A DNA stretch of 23,042 nucleotides from Nemertoderma westbladi. Its lineage: Eukaryota; Xenacoelomorpha; Nemertodermatida; Nemertodermatidae. Of the stretch, positions 9,271-18,909 are shown in pieces (position 1 is the first letter of the stretch; each line of letters opens with the position of its first letter). Position numbers and translations under genes: made by a program. The stretch lies in contig JAUCBJ010004065.1 of the NCBI GenBank assembly GCA_032718475.1, forward strand, positions 1 to 23,042, in the 5' to 3' direction. A model generated the notes under the pieces. It ran no database searches, was not told the DNA's origin, and saw only the letters and a list, made by a program, of their open reading frames with translations.

Positions 9271-9582
9271 GTAAGAATGCTGTGCCGGCTTGTCAACAAA
9301 ATTGCGCCGCCACACCCCCCTATCACCTATGACATTTGCTAGATCATCCGCATCTTCAAGGCCAGTGTCCTTTAAGATGCGTCTCAAGAAAGTCATGGGC
9401 TGTCCACCATGCTTATTCACTACCTGAAATTATGCACTGGCTGGTCCTCACGGCGAAAGCAATGTCCTGCAAAGCGGAGGCGACTTTGTTCTAGTGTCAA
9501 GTTTGGGGGAACCAATGAGACACCTCCAATGCTATATAGTGTCTGGTTGGAGATGTGATACACTGATTGGAGACACTCGTGT
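9271..9582 (-). mobile_element. LINE reverse-transcriptase fragment, copy 2 (inverted)
   Basis: Minus-strand relative of the 4636-5476 fragment, corresponding to about 5110-5430. On the minus strand it reads YHISNQTLYSIGGVSLVPP, then a broken section with a frameshift and stops, then NKHGGQPMTFLRRILKDTG and LEDADDLANVIGD. Most bases in the second half are identical to copy 1 (for example over 5290-5370). It is truncated at both ends and lacks all catalytic motifs. Its 3' limit is a (TA)n run at 9259-9270 rather than the (AGT)n tail of copy 1. Non-functional. Confidence 0.85.
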
Positions 9583-9636
9583 TTTTACTGCGCCTTGCCA
9601 AAACATAGATTAGAGTTATTTATTTAAAAGTATTAT

Positions 9637-9955
9637 TATTATTTATTATTACGCCGAGTAGGGCAATTCAAATCAAGTATATAGGAGTAATCTATAATAC
9701 AAAATTACACAATAATGAAATAAAATGATATATTAAAATGTTAGAGATGCAGTGTAGTAGGTGGTATGGGGTTAGCGACCCGCCACAGAGTCTACACATG
9801 CATTCTGGTTCCTCGCGGTGGAAGGAGCGGATTTGGTGGCAGATATGGTGGTGGAAGCCGTGAACAGCTAAACGAGTGACCACATGCCTCTGTAATTGAT
9901 TAGCTCCAGCCCATCTCCGTGTTAAAGGTATTATTAAGATGTATATTGTCATATA
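9637..9955 (-). mobile_element. 3' end of a LINE ORF2, relative of the full-length element
   Basis: The minus-strand translation has RRWAGANQLQRHVVTRLAVH followed by GFHHHIC and C-x2-C-x8-H-x4-C (CRLCGGSLTPYHLLHC). The full-length element at 12518-17228 ends its ORF2 with RHVVTRATVHGFHHRLC and a similar Cys/His motif, so the two belong to one family. Only about 300 bp of the 3' end remains. Its tail is a (TAA)n run, seen as TTATTATTATT at about 9637-9652 on the plus strand. It is a 5'-truncated dead copy abutting the older element that follows. Confidence 0.8.
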
Positions 9956-9969
9956 TTGGGATACCTACA

Positions 9970-10320
9970 AAATTCTTAACTCTTGTCTATTGTTTTGGTT
10001 CCTTTCAACCCGCCTCTGAAACGTGCTTCTTTATTAACCTCCTTACAAGTAAGTAAGTATAGGGGTAGCATTACCTCCTTGGGGACTTCCACATTAAAAT
10101 TAAATGGATCTGTCAACACAGTTGATATTTCCAAGAGAAACTAATACCGGATATCAGATCCCCTGATATTCCCTAAAGCACTACAAGAAAACAAAATGCA
10201 TTTGATTTGTGTGGTTCTTATAATAGCACGCCAGTTACCCCTTGAGGGCCAGTTACCTCTAGTCAAATAACAAACTGGTTGGAGTCTGGCTCTATTCTGT
10301 TGATTGAAAAGAAGCAACAA
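9970..10320 (+). pseudogene. Probable endonuclease relic of the older LINE
   Basis: Frames here are broken, but two pieces recall the APE-type endonuclease of LINEs. The first is SIVLVPFNPPLKRASLL near 9984-10035, resembling the strand ending in YRPP. The second is LGDFHIKI near 10079-10105, resembling the GDFN catalytic box, followed after a one-base shift by NGSVNTVDIS. No convincing SDH box is seen. The position, about 160-500 bases upstream of the RT open frame at 10488, and the same strand fit the missing N-terminal part of that element. The segment 10330-10480 lacks recognisable coding and may contain a deletion or a further insertion. Confidence 0.4.
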
Positions 10321-10487
10321 ATAATACTATATACTCAATCCGGCATAAGGCCCCGGCGGCTTTAATTGAGTAATATGGTCTGCCATGTTAAATAAAACTA
10401 GTACTACGCACCAATGACTGACATAAAATCAATTGTGTACAAAATTAAATATAAACAAGTTAATCATGTTATTAATTAACCAAAACG

Positions 10488-12517
10488 ATGACGAAAAATG
10501 CAATATTTAATGCAGCTAATGCCCATATACCAACACGTAGGCCACTTAGGTTGAGCAGGAACATTCGTATACGCTCGAATATGCTACGCAGGCGAAGCCA
10601 AACTACTTCCCAGTTATATAAACTTTGGTGTCAACAGGGCAAAAATGAGGATGATGCTGTTAGAACTGCATTTAAGGATTCTAAACGGGCTACTCGCCGG
10701 ATGAAAAATTTTCTCAGCAAAAATATAGTTGCTAACAGAGACCACAAGCAGATGCGCATTCACAGCAGCAACCCGAGACACTTCTGGAGCAATATAAAGA
10801 GGAAAATACAGGAGGATCCAATACCATTGTCCACACAATCCAAATTGAGGACACATTACTACAAAAACTTATCACATGATGATGACCCTGTCAAAGCCGG
10901 GAATATGTACGACAAACTTGAAACAGCATGTAGTGACTCTACTCCACCAAATATCTCACCTCTCGCTATTCAGAAGGCTATACTCAACCTTTCTAAAAGG
11001 AAAGCCGCCGACTGTGCATCCCTTACAGCGGAACACCTGCTCCATCTTGACCCATATCCCATTTGCCATGTATTGAGTCAAATTATTAATAATTGCTTTT
11101 CCCTAGGCGCTGTCCCATCTTTATTTGGTCATTCTTTGCTTACAAGCCTCTTTAAAGGGAAAGGTAAAGACAAACTGGAACCAACATCTTATAGGCCTAT
11201 AGCATCCATCAGCATTTTTGCTAAGGTATTTGAACGTATCGTCCTGGTGCACTACTTGGGCCCGATTCTTACCCATGACCATCAGACAGCTTATAAAAAA
11301 GGGATAGGTACAGACATTGTTATCGGTACGATGTTAGAATGCATTGAATATTTTCTCTCCAACAACTCTAATATTTTTGTATGTCAGCTCGATCTCAAGT
11401 CAGCGTTTGATGAAGTGGACCATTTTATAATGGCCGACAAACTATTGGAAGTCATTAACCCTTATGTTGTTCGAACTCTTCTAGCTTACTACCAATGTAG
11501 TTGCATCTTTCTTAAGTTTGGAAACCGCGTCGACCTTACACCAATCGGGGTCCGGCATGGTGTGAAACAGGGCTCCTTATTACCTTACCACCAGCACTGT
11601 TTAACTTGTACACAAAGGGCATTATCAAAGGTCTTGAGGACTCTAAGTTAGGCTGCAGAATAAACTCGGTTTGGTTTGGCGCCTTTACATATGCAGATGA
11701 CTTTTTATTACTGGCGACATCACCTGCAGACATTGAAGCAATGTCGGAAATAATCAAAGTTGAGGCTTCTCGGGTCAACCTAATCATAGAGTCTAGTAAA
11801 ACGAAATGGTGTATGATTCACCGAACCAAAGCACATATCCCATGCTTTATTAACATTGCTGGTACCTTGGTCACTAATTCCAACCACCTTAGCATACTTG
11901 GATACAAATTAACTAACTCAGATACTGCATTATCTGATTCCGTACAAACACTTGCGATGATGTCTCAAGTGTTTCACACCAATGGTTGGACGACGTAGTG
12001 GCTTGAGCCTGTTGTTATTTTCAAGCTATGGCGATCACTGGTTTTACCAGTACTACTCAACTCCCTTAAGTTCAACATTGGAGCATTCAGCGCCTCTGAG
12101 GTGGATAAGTTAGATTGCTACTATAGGAAAGTTCTGAGGAGCCTCCTGCACCTTGGCTCTTATATTGGTAATGCAACACTATACCAAGTGACTCACTGTA
12201 GACCTCTATCCATTGAAGCGTATCGCAATTCCGTTAGCACTATCTTCCGTTCTTTGTCCTGTCCTAACACACCTCTCCAACTTGGTTTCAGATTCTGTAT
12301 CATAAAGAACCGCAGTAACCCAATGGACTACAGAGGTCTTATCAGTAGTTATGGCGGCGCACGGAAGTCATTCTCCTTGCCAGGACTGGAATCGATCCTC
12401 ACCTATAAGTATGACTCACCTGGGCTTATTGCTCAAATCGAAATAGGAAAACCCACAGTGTCAAACATAGTTACTGATCAATTCATTGGCTCTTGCTTTT
12501 CATTACGATCTATTTCG
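10488..12517 (+). pseudogene. Older LINE reverse transcriptase, broken and split by insertion
   Basis: Non-LTR reverse transcriptase. The first part (10488 to about 11580) contains SYRPIASISIFAKVFE, the motif A box LDLKSAFDEVDH and the motif B box GVKQGSLL. A frameshift near 11580-11590 moves the rest into another frame, where PALFNLYTKGI continues motif B, and FTYADDFLLLATS (near 11686) is motif C with the YADD active site. That frame has one stop (TAG, 11996-11998) and then continues through LVLPVLLNSLKF and the C-terminal region. At 12517 it is cut by the younger LINE, after which the same frame resumes at 17245. With one frameshift, one nonsense codon and an insertion, it is not functional. 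The clade is unclear, within the broad CR1/Jockey-like group. Confidence 0.9.
12502..12517 (+). repeat. Left target-site duplication of the young LINE
   Basis: ATTACGATCTATTTCG occurs here and again, identical, at 17229-17244. It lies within the older element's reading frame (codons for LRSIS). It marks the target site copied when the younger LINE inserted; the first A of the right copy could belong to the poly(A) tail. Confidence 0.93.
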
Positions 12518-12750
12518 ATTTTTTGGAATTTCTGGAATTTGGGTTAAAACGGTTAAAAAAAAAACATTTATTTACTAGCTAATTAATTGTTGTATTTTAA
12601 ATTTTTAATAAGTTCTAGTTTAATAAGTTTTTTTTTTGAAAAGCCTAAGTATCAACTTTGTAATTTGACTCTACTGCTGTAAACTCAAATAAATTGATTT
12701 GATTTTATCTGATTTTATCACTATTCATTGATTTTAATCGCTACTTGATT
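12518..12750 (+). promoter_or_regulatory. 5' UTR of the young LINE, presumed internal promoter
   Basis: AT-rich 233 bases between the target duplication and the ORF1 start codon. Complete LINEs carry their promoter in this position; I infer that role but see no specific element. Contains an A10 and a T10 run and two GATTTTATC repeats near 12701-12719. Confidence 0.5.
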
Positions 12751-13656
12751 ATGGCAGAAGCATTCTTAAATGTGCAACAAGATGTATTACATCTGGTGGG
12801 AATTTTCAAGACGAAAAAGTCTGTTACAAACGATCAGGAGAAAAAGGTGGGAGAACTCCTACGACAATTATCCTGCATGTACACCCGCGCGATGGACAAA
12901 TTAGCAGAGGCTAAGCAGGAATCGATAGACTCCAAAAACGAACTAATTCGACACCTGAAAGACGACAAGGTAATCAGTGATCGGAAAAGCCAACCACCAA
13001 CCGAACAAATGGAAAACAGCTGGACCAAAGTCAGGAGGAATACGAGACGGGGAAACGGAAGTTCCCGGGATAACCCGGACACGCCGAACGCCAGGCTAAT
13101 TAGTGAGGCCCCCTCTAACCCGGAAGCTAATACGGCCTTTCGGCAGAGTTCCACAAACCTCGATCGGCAAAGTAATTCCCGACCACGACAGGTTACTCGG
13201 GGAAGTAAGGTTGGTGGCCCAATAAAGGCTGCCCCTAGCTCTACGACCACGGAGCGCCCTGCGCACGTCCAGAGAAAAGCACACATACATATAGGGCGCG
13301 TTGACACTGCAGTGTCTGGAAAAGACATCGCCGACTACCTCCAAGGTGAACAGATTCCATATGATGACATCATCCCGTTACCTGTGTACCAAGGATCGGA
13401 AACTCGAGCATTTCACCTCATCTGCACACAGGAAAACAGGGAGGCATTGATGGATCCCAACCTCTGGGAAACGGGAATCACCATCAAGAATTACCGCTTA
13501 ACCAATGCAGAGCGAGAATTATTTGGCCTACGACCGCGTGATAGCACTCGCCGCTCTGATGCGAGGAACTTCAGACAAGAACAGAATTATTGCCCAGAAC
13601 AACCAATGACAAGAACCACTAATGGTGCAGTAAATACTGTCGATCATCAAGACTGA
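12751..13656 (+). CDS. LINE ORF1 protein (coiled coil plus RRM-like domain)
   Basis: 301 residues starting at ATG 12751 (MAEAFLNVQQ). Residues about 28-75 are charged and heptad-like, probably a coiled coil. Residues 85-172 are basic, Ser/Pro-rich and disordered-looking. Residues about 177-250 (AHIHIGRVDTAVSGKDIADY ... LMDPNLWETGITIKNYR) match the RRM-like ORF1 domain of many LINEs, in which a final LWPxGI-type block is typical. No CCHC knuckles are seen. ORF1 proteins bind element RNA and form the ribonucleoprotein particle. The stop is TGA followed by C (13654-13657). The reading frame is the same as ORF2, so readthrough would give a fusion; normal reinitiation is equally possible. Confidence 0.85.
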   Translation: MAEAFLNVQQDVLHLVGIFKTKKSVTNDQEKKVGELLRQLSCMYTRAMDKLAEAKQESIDSKNELIRHLKDDKVISDRKSQPPTEQMENSWTKVRRNTRRGNGSSRDNPDTPNARLISEAPSNPEANTAFRQSSTNLDRQSNSRPRQVTRGSKVGGPIKAAPSSTTTERPAHVQRKAHIHIGRVDTAVSGKDIADYLQGEQIPYDDIIPLPVYQGSETRAFHLICTQENREALMDPNLWETGITIKNYRLTNAERELFGLRPRDSTRRSDARNFRQEQNYCPEQPMTRTTNGAVNTVDHQD

Positions 13657-13668
13657 CTCGCAACAGAA

Positions 13669-14232
13669 CTCAGCCCCCAACAAGCGCCCACCATCGTGGT
13701 CCCTCCCGGACTCAACGCCCAACGTGTGCCCACCTCCGCAGTCCCTCCCGGACTCAGCGCCCAACTTGTGCCCACGCCCGTCGCAGCGGTCCCTACCGGA
13801 CTCAGCGCCCAAAGTGCGCCCACCGCCGCAGTCACTCCCGGACTCAGCTCCCAACGTGTGCCCACCCCTGCAGTCCCTCCCGGACTCAGCGCCCAATGTG
13901 TGCCCATGCCCGTCGCAGCAGTCCCTACCGGACTCAGCGCCCTATGTGCGCCCACCGCCGCTGTCACTCCCGGACTCAGCGCCCAACGTGTGCCCACGCC
14001 CGTCGCAGCGGTCCCTACGAGACTCAGCACCCTACGTGCGCCCACTGCCGCAGTCCCTCCCGGACTCAGCGCCCAACATGTGCCCACGCCCATCGCAACG
14101 GTCCCTACGGGACTCAGCGCCCTACGTGCGCCCACCGCCGTGGTCCCCCCCAGACTCAACCCCCAACGTGTGCCCACGCCCACCGCCGTGGTCCCCCCCG
14201 GATTCAGCGCCCAACTCGCGCCCAATGGCGCG
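13669..14232 (+). repeat. 42/48-bp proline-rich tandem repeat between ORF1 and ORF2
   Basis: About 12 units start with GTCCCTCCCGGACTCAGCGC or variants, for example at 13699, 13741, 13789, 13831, 13873, 13921, 13963, 14011, 14053, 14101, 14143 and 14191. Unit lengths mostly alternate 42 and 48 bp, giving a 90-bp higher-order unit. In the ORF1/ORF2 frame it encodes VPPGLSAQ-x-VPTPVAA (16 residues) and VPTGLSAL-x-APTAA (14 residues). It is far richer in G+C than the surroundings. All unit lengths are multiples of three, so the other frames and the minus strand are also open; openness alone is therefore not proof of translation. It may be a translated linker or an untranslated spacer. Confidence 0.92.
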
Positions 14233-14313
14233 TCTGCCACCTCGCCAGGCGATCCTACAGCCCCCCACAGTGTGGCAGCCCCCCCTACTGGAGGATGCAA
14301 TAATCAACCAATT

Positions 14314-17091
14314 ATGGCAACCATTAGTGTGAGACTGTGGAACGTGGAAGGTTTACAATATTTAACTGATCATTTCTCATCAGAATTAGTTACTAACAAC
14401 GCTGATGTGATGCTGTGCACCGAAACGTTATATACATCAACAGATTTGTCTAACAGGATTCCCGGTTACTACGCTTATATGCAACCAGCTGTCAAACCCA
14501 ATAGTGGGCGTCCTTCCGGAGGCCTTGCCATACTGGTGAAACCTTGGCTAAATCCTAACCTAATTAACCAATCAAGTAATCATGTTGCAATAAATACAAC
14601 TACGTCACAGTATATGGTGTTTTATTTCCAGCCTAACCAACCAGTGGAGGAAATATGCCTTCAGATCACAAATGAAATCTCGAAGCCTGACCCAGATAAA
14701 TCTATTCTCATAGGCGGTGACTTTAACTGCCGCCTAGACAAGGGAAACCGTGGCGACAGACTAGTTAGATGCCTGGAATCTTTTGGACTGATATGCGTCT
14801 CCGACAAAAACGAAATTACATATCACTCACCCCAGGGAGACAGTGTAATAGATTTGCTGTTCGTCAGGCCGATTATGAATAACCAAAGTCAAGCCAATTA
14901 TACAAACCCGGCACTAGTCATGCCAACATCAATGCGCAAACACTGGCCTGTTACTATAACATGCAAGTACTCAGTATCAGCAACCCCTACTACAAATGAT
15001 TTTAAACGGAATTACTCTCGGCGCATTTCATACGGAAAGTTTGTTGGACACGCACAAACTGCTAATACCATGGAGTATCTGGAAGAGGGTGACATAGACG
15101 CCGCTTGTATGTCTCTCTCAAGGGCAATCACCGATTCAACGTCTTCCACAAAGCGCTTTTCCCACCACAAACCTTGGTTCGACAGTGAATGCAGGCAACT
15201 AAAGGGAGAGTTAATGGATGTATTCAGACGTAGACATGACAATCAACTGGTCTATTGGGGTTTACGCCGACGATATAATAATCTAGTGAAATCTAAGCGT
15301 GCGGGCTATGAACAGACTGAACTGAGTGAAAAAGTTAAAGATTCAAATATGAACCCATGGTTACTGCATAAGTCAAGCAGTCATAGAGTTGCGCCCATTG
15401 ATGCCAATGTCATCGAAAAACATTTCAGTGAGTTGCTAGGGTCTCCAGGGCTTGGCCCACAAACCCTAGATACTCCAAAACCGGATGACAATGAACTATC
15501 AAAAGACGCATGGTACAACAGAGATTTTAAGGATGCAGAAGTTTGAAACGTTATCGAGGAAACACCTAACAAAAAAGCCAGTGGCCCAGACGGGATCTAC
15601 TACGAACACTTAAAGCACCTGGGAATTTTATTAATTGTAACTCTGTGCACATTATTTAATCTATGTTTATCTGCTGGGAAATTACCCTCGGCTTGGAAAA
15701 ACAGCATAATTAAGTTGCTTTACAAGGGCAGAGGTGGGTTAACGGATCCATCCAACTACCGCGGCATTGCTCTCATATGTACTATGCTAAAAGTCTTAAC
15801 ATCAATCATAAACTCGAGGGTCCGCGAGTTTCTAAAAGAAAAAATACCTCCGGAACAGTTTGGTTTCTCTAAAGGAAGGTCAACTCGTCAGGCGGTTTCT
15901 AAACTACTCTCTGCAATCTCGGGTCGATCGGGTAACAAAATGTACGTACTTTTTGTAGACTTCACAAAGGCCTTTGACATGGTCAACCGCTCTCTATTAC
16001 TGATAAAGTTATATAACTTCGGAATAAAAGGTAAACTCTTCAATTTAATTAAGAACCTGCTCCAGAATTATATTATCGTCTTCGATGGTCTACATTTCTC
16101 TAGATTTATTCAGCAGCTGCGAGGCATACTCCAAGGTGACTGCTTCTCGCCAACATGTTTTATTTTATTCTTAGTAGACCTAGCAGATAGTCTCAGAGAA
16201 ATTGGTAATGACCTATTGTTTATTTTTTACGCAGATGACCTTGTCATTTACTCTGAGAATCCTGAATTGATTAGAAGAGCACTGGATGTATTATATAATT
16301 GGTGTACTAAAAATGGAATGATTGTTAACATGAAGAAATCTAAGATGGTCAAATTTCGAAAAGCTGGTCGCATAGCCAACACAGACAAATTTTATTTTGG
16401 TAACTCATTGATAGAAATAGTGAATGAATACGAGTATCTGGGCTTGACTTTGCAGACCTCACTATCCTTTTCTCAACATATTGCGGAGAAGAAACTGAAT
16501 ATTTTCAAGATTATTGGGAGTCTAACTAAATTACACTTAATGTCAGTCCGGTCTGGCATGATTATATTTCACGGTAAAATACTTCCCATTATGACATACT
16601 GTATACAAGAATTTGGTCCCTTTCTGAACTTGCGAAATTTAAAAGAAATAGACAAATGTAAAGCCGCTTTTATCAAACGGCTGCTCAGGATACATACGTC
16701 ATCATCAGCGTCTTTAGCATTAAACTTAGTGGGAGAATCTACGTGTACCGACGACATTATCCGGAAATATCCCAACGCTTTTAACCCAGATGTATTTCAA
16801 CAGTACAGACAATTTCGTGACGAGCGCCAACAGAACTTTATCGACGAAGGTTACACCAGGGGCCCGGCTTTTCAGTCATCCACGTGGCGTACAGCTGGAC
16901 AGCGAAACCGACATGTAGTCACGAGGGCGACAGTCCACGGCTTCCATCACCGACTGTGTGGGACGGGGATAGGTTTCCACGAACCTGCCGATTCCTGCAT
17001 CTGCCGGTATTGCAGTCTGCCCTGCGCCGACCGATACCACGCTTTAGCGTGTCAACTCTGCCCTTCACTATCCGAACTGGCCAAGATGTGA
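14314..17091 (+). CDS. LINE ORF2 polyprotein: endonuclease and reverse transcriptase, one TGA
   Basis: From ATG 14314 (MATISVRLWNVEG) the frame spans 925 codons with a single TGA at codon 411 (15544-15546). APE endonuclease: SVRLWNVEGL, the LCTET acidic box, GGDFNCRLD (GDFN), SVIDLLFV and KHWPV (catalytic His, usually SDHxPV). RT: NKKASGPDG, SNYRGIALI, motif A FVDFTKAFDMVNR (15952 on), motif B GILQGDCFSPT, motif C FYADD (16225-16239), then KKSKMVKF and YEYLGL. C-terminal motif C-x2-C-x3-C-x5-H-x3-C (16996-17052), shared by related LINEs. The ORF could also start upstream in the proline repeat, where the frame is open back to the ORF1 stop. The TGA may be a recent nonsense mutation (CGA to TGA) separating endonuclease from RT. 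Confidence 0.92.
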
Positions 17092-17180
17092 CATATATTA
17101 CTGGGATACGCTATTATAAATTACTTTTATTGAGTTATATTAATTTTTATTTTTATTTATATTTTATCAATTAAGTATTA

Positions 17181-17229
17181 AATAAAACTTTTACCCCGAC
17201 ACGGGGTGTAGCTACAAAAAAAAAAAAAA
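17181..17229 (+). terminator. 3' end of young LINE: AATAAA, hairpin, poly(A)
   Basis: AATAAA at 17181-17186, then a hairpin CCCCG-ACA-CGGGG (17194-17206), then poly(A) from 17216 up to the target duplication. AATAAA probably directs 3' processing. A 3'-terminal hairpin is the kind of structure recognised by the RT in several LINE groups; its role here is inferred. Confidence 0.75.
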
Positions 17230-17244
17230 TTACGATCTATTTCG
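17229..17244 (+). repeat. Right target-site duplication of the young LINE
   Basis: ATTACGATCTATTTCG, identical to 12502-12517. Immediately after it the interrupted older LINE frame continues. Confidence 0.93.
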
Positions 17245-17500
17245 CTTGAATCAAAAATAAAACGCATTATGGAATACATAGCTGTCCAATACTAACACGC
17301 TATTTTATGTATTTTTGTGCTTTTGCCTATAAACTTTGCAGTTAAATTATTGTAAATCTTCAGCCCATACACGGAATTTATCTTTGTGATCTTTAGTAAT
17401 AATAGTGGACGTACTACCATATTTTACTTAATATATTGTGCATAATATATATTTTAAATATCAATCTTATTTGATTATTAAATGAATGAATGAATGAATA
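17245..17500 (+). mobile_element. 3' end of the older LINE, downstream of the insertion
   Basis: If the young LINE and one copy of the target duplication are removed in thought, the older RT frame runs straight on: 17245-17292 reads LESKIKRIMEYIAVQY and stops at TAA 17293-17295. The next 180 bases are its AT-rich 3' UTR. It ends in an ATGA-type tandem tail (AATGAATGAATGAATGAAT, about 17481-17499), a simple-repeat 3' terminus like those of several LINE clades. This continuity is independent support for the nested insertion. Confidence 0.88.
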
Positions 17501-17599
17501 TACCATGACTACGCAGGATGGCTGAAATGCATGCAGGAAAGTTATACCTAACTCACACAGCGGCGTGTTTAGGTTGTCTTAGAAAATACTTTCTAGGAG

Positions 17600-18899
17600 T
17601 CTAGGATCTAAGTTCGCGTTTAGGATCTAAGTTCGCGTTTAGGATCTAAGTTCGCGTTTAGGATCTAAGTTCGCGATAGGATCTAAGTTCGCGTCTAGGA
17701 TCTAAGTTCGCGTCTAGGATCTATGTTCGTGTTTAGGATCTTGATCTAAGGTTCGCGTCTAGGATCTAAGTTCGCGTCTAGGATCTAAGTTCGCGTCTAG
17801 GATATAAGTTCGCGTTTAAGATCTAAGTTCGCGTCTAGGATCTAAGTTCGCGTTTAGGATCTAAGTTCGCGTTTAGGATCTAAGTTCGCGTCTAGGATCT
17901 AAGTTCGCGTCTAGGATCTATGTTCGGGTCTAGGATCTAAGTTCGCGTCTAGGATCTAAGTTCGCGTTTAGGATCTAAGTTCGCGTCTAGGATCTAAGTT
18001 CGCGTTTATGATCTAAGTTCGCGTCTAGGATCAAAGTTCTCGTCTAGGATCTATGTTCGCGTTTAGGATCTAAGTTCGCTTCTAGGATCAAAGTTTGCAT
18101 ATAGGATCTAAGTTCGCGTCTAGGATCTAAGTTCGCGTCTAGGATCTAAGTTCGCGTCTAGAATCTAAGTTCGCGTCTAGGATCTAAGTTCGCGTCTAGG
18201 ATATAAGTTCGCGTCTAGGATCTAAGTTCGCGTCTAGGATCTAAGTTCGCGTCTAGGATCTAAGTTCGCGTCTAGGATCTAAGTTCGCGTCTAGGATCTA
18301 AGTTCGCGTCTAGGATCTAAGTTCGCGTCTAGAATTAAGTTCGCGTCTAGGATCTAAGTTCACATCTAGGATATAAGTTCGCGTCTAGGATCTAAGTTCG
18401 CGTCTAGGATCTAAGTTCGCGTCTAGGATCTAAGTTCGCGTCTAGGATGTAAGTTCGCGTCTAGAATCTAGGTTCGCGTCTAGGATCTAAGTTCGCATCT
18501 AGGATATAAGTTCGCGTCTAGGATCTAAGTTCGCGTCTAGGATATAAGTTCGCGTCTAGGATATAAGTTCGCGTCTAGAATCTAAGGTTCGCGACTAGGA
18601 TCAAAGTTTGCATATAGGATCTAAGTTCGCGTCTAGGATCTAAGTTCGCGTCTAGAATCTAAGTTCGCGTCTAGGATCTAAGTTCGCGTCTAGGATATAA
18701 GTTCGCGTCTAGGATATAAGTTCGCGTCTAGGATCTAAGTTCGCGTCTAGGATATAAGTTCGCGTCTAGGATCTAAGTTCGCGTCTAGGATATAAGTTCG
18801 CGTCTAGGATCTAAGTTCGCATCTAGGATATAAGTTCGCGTCTAGGGTCTATGTTCGCGTCTCGAGTCGAAGTTCGCGTTTAGAATCTAAGTTCACGTC
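17600..18899. repeat. 19-bp minisatellite, about 68 units
   Basis: Head-to-tail units of GATCTAAGTTCGCGTCTAG. Common variants are GATATAAG, TTTAG for TCTAG, GAATCTAAG and a rarer GATCAAAGTTTGCATATAG. The rare variant occurs at about 18088 and 18599 with the same following units, so blocks of about 510 bp have been duplicated. The period is not a multiple of three, so no frame remains open. There are no spacers between units, so it is not a CRISPR array. The function is unknown. Confidence 0.97.
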
Positions 18900-18909
18900 C
18901 GATTTATAA

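Larger units (their letters stand above)
12518..17228 (+). mobile_element. Complete young non-LTR retrotransposon (about 4.7 kb)
   Basis: Full-length LINE bounded by a perfect 16-bp target-site duplication. Layout: 5' UTR 12518-12750, ORF1 12751-13656, proline-rich tandem repeat 13669-14232, ORF2 from about 14314 to 17091, 3' UTR with AATAAA at 17181 and a 14-nt poly(A) tail at 17216-17229. It carries an APE-type endonuclease and an intact-looking RT, the machinery for target-primed reverse transcription. Only one in-frame stop (TGA, 15544-15546) interrupts ORF2, and the flanking duplication has no mismatch, so the insertion is recent relative to the element it entered. The C-terminal Cys/His motif ties it to the fragment at 9637-9955. 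A CR1/Jockey-like clade is likely but not proven. Confidence 0.95.

Noticed and set aside
4190-9600. One large inverted duplication
   Set aside because: Several repeats are inverted relative to each other, but their order is not mirrored and the sequence between them does not match.
12834-13344. Minus-strand open frames of 164 and 82 codons opposite ORF1
   Set aside because: Shadows of the plus-strand ORF1, without domain content.
13528-14300. Minus-strand open frames of 122 and 217 codons and alternative plus frames over the proline repeat
   Set aside because: All frames are open because the repeat units are multiples of three and G+C-rich. The ORF2 frame is the one continuous with the endonuclease.
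17600-18899. CRISPR array
   Set aside because: Units are contiguous with no unique spacers, and the context is a eukaryotic genome.
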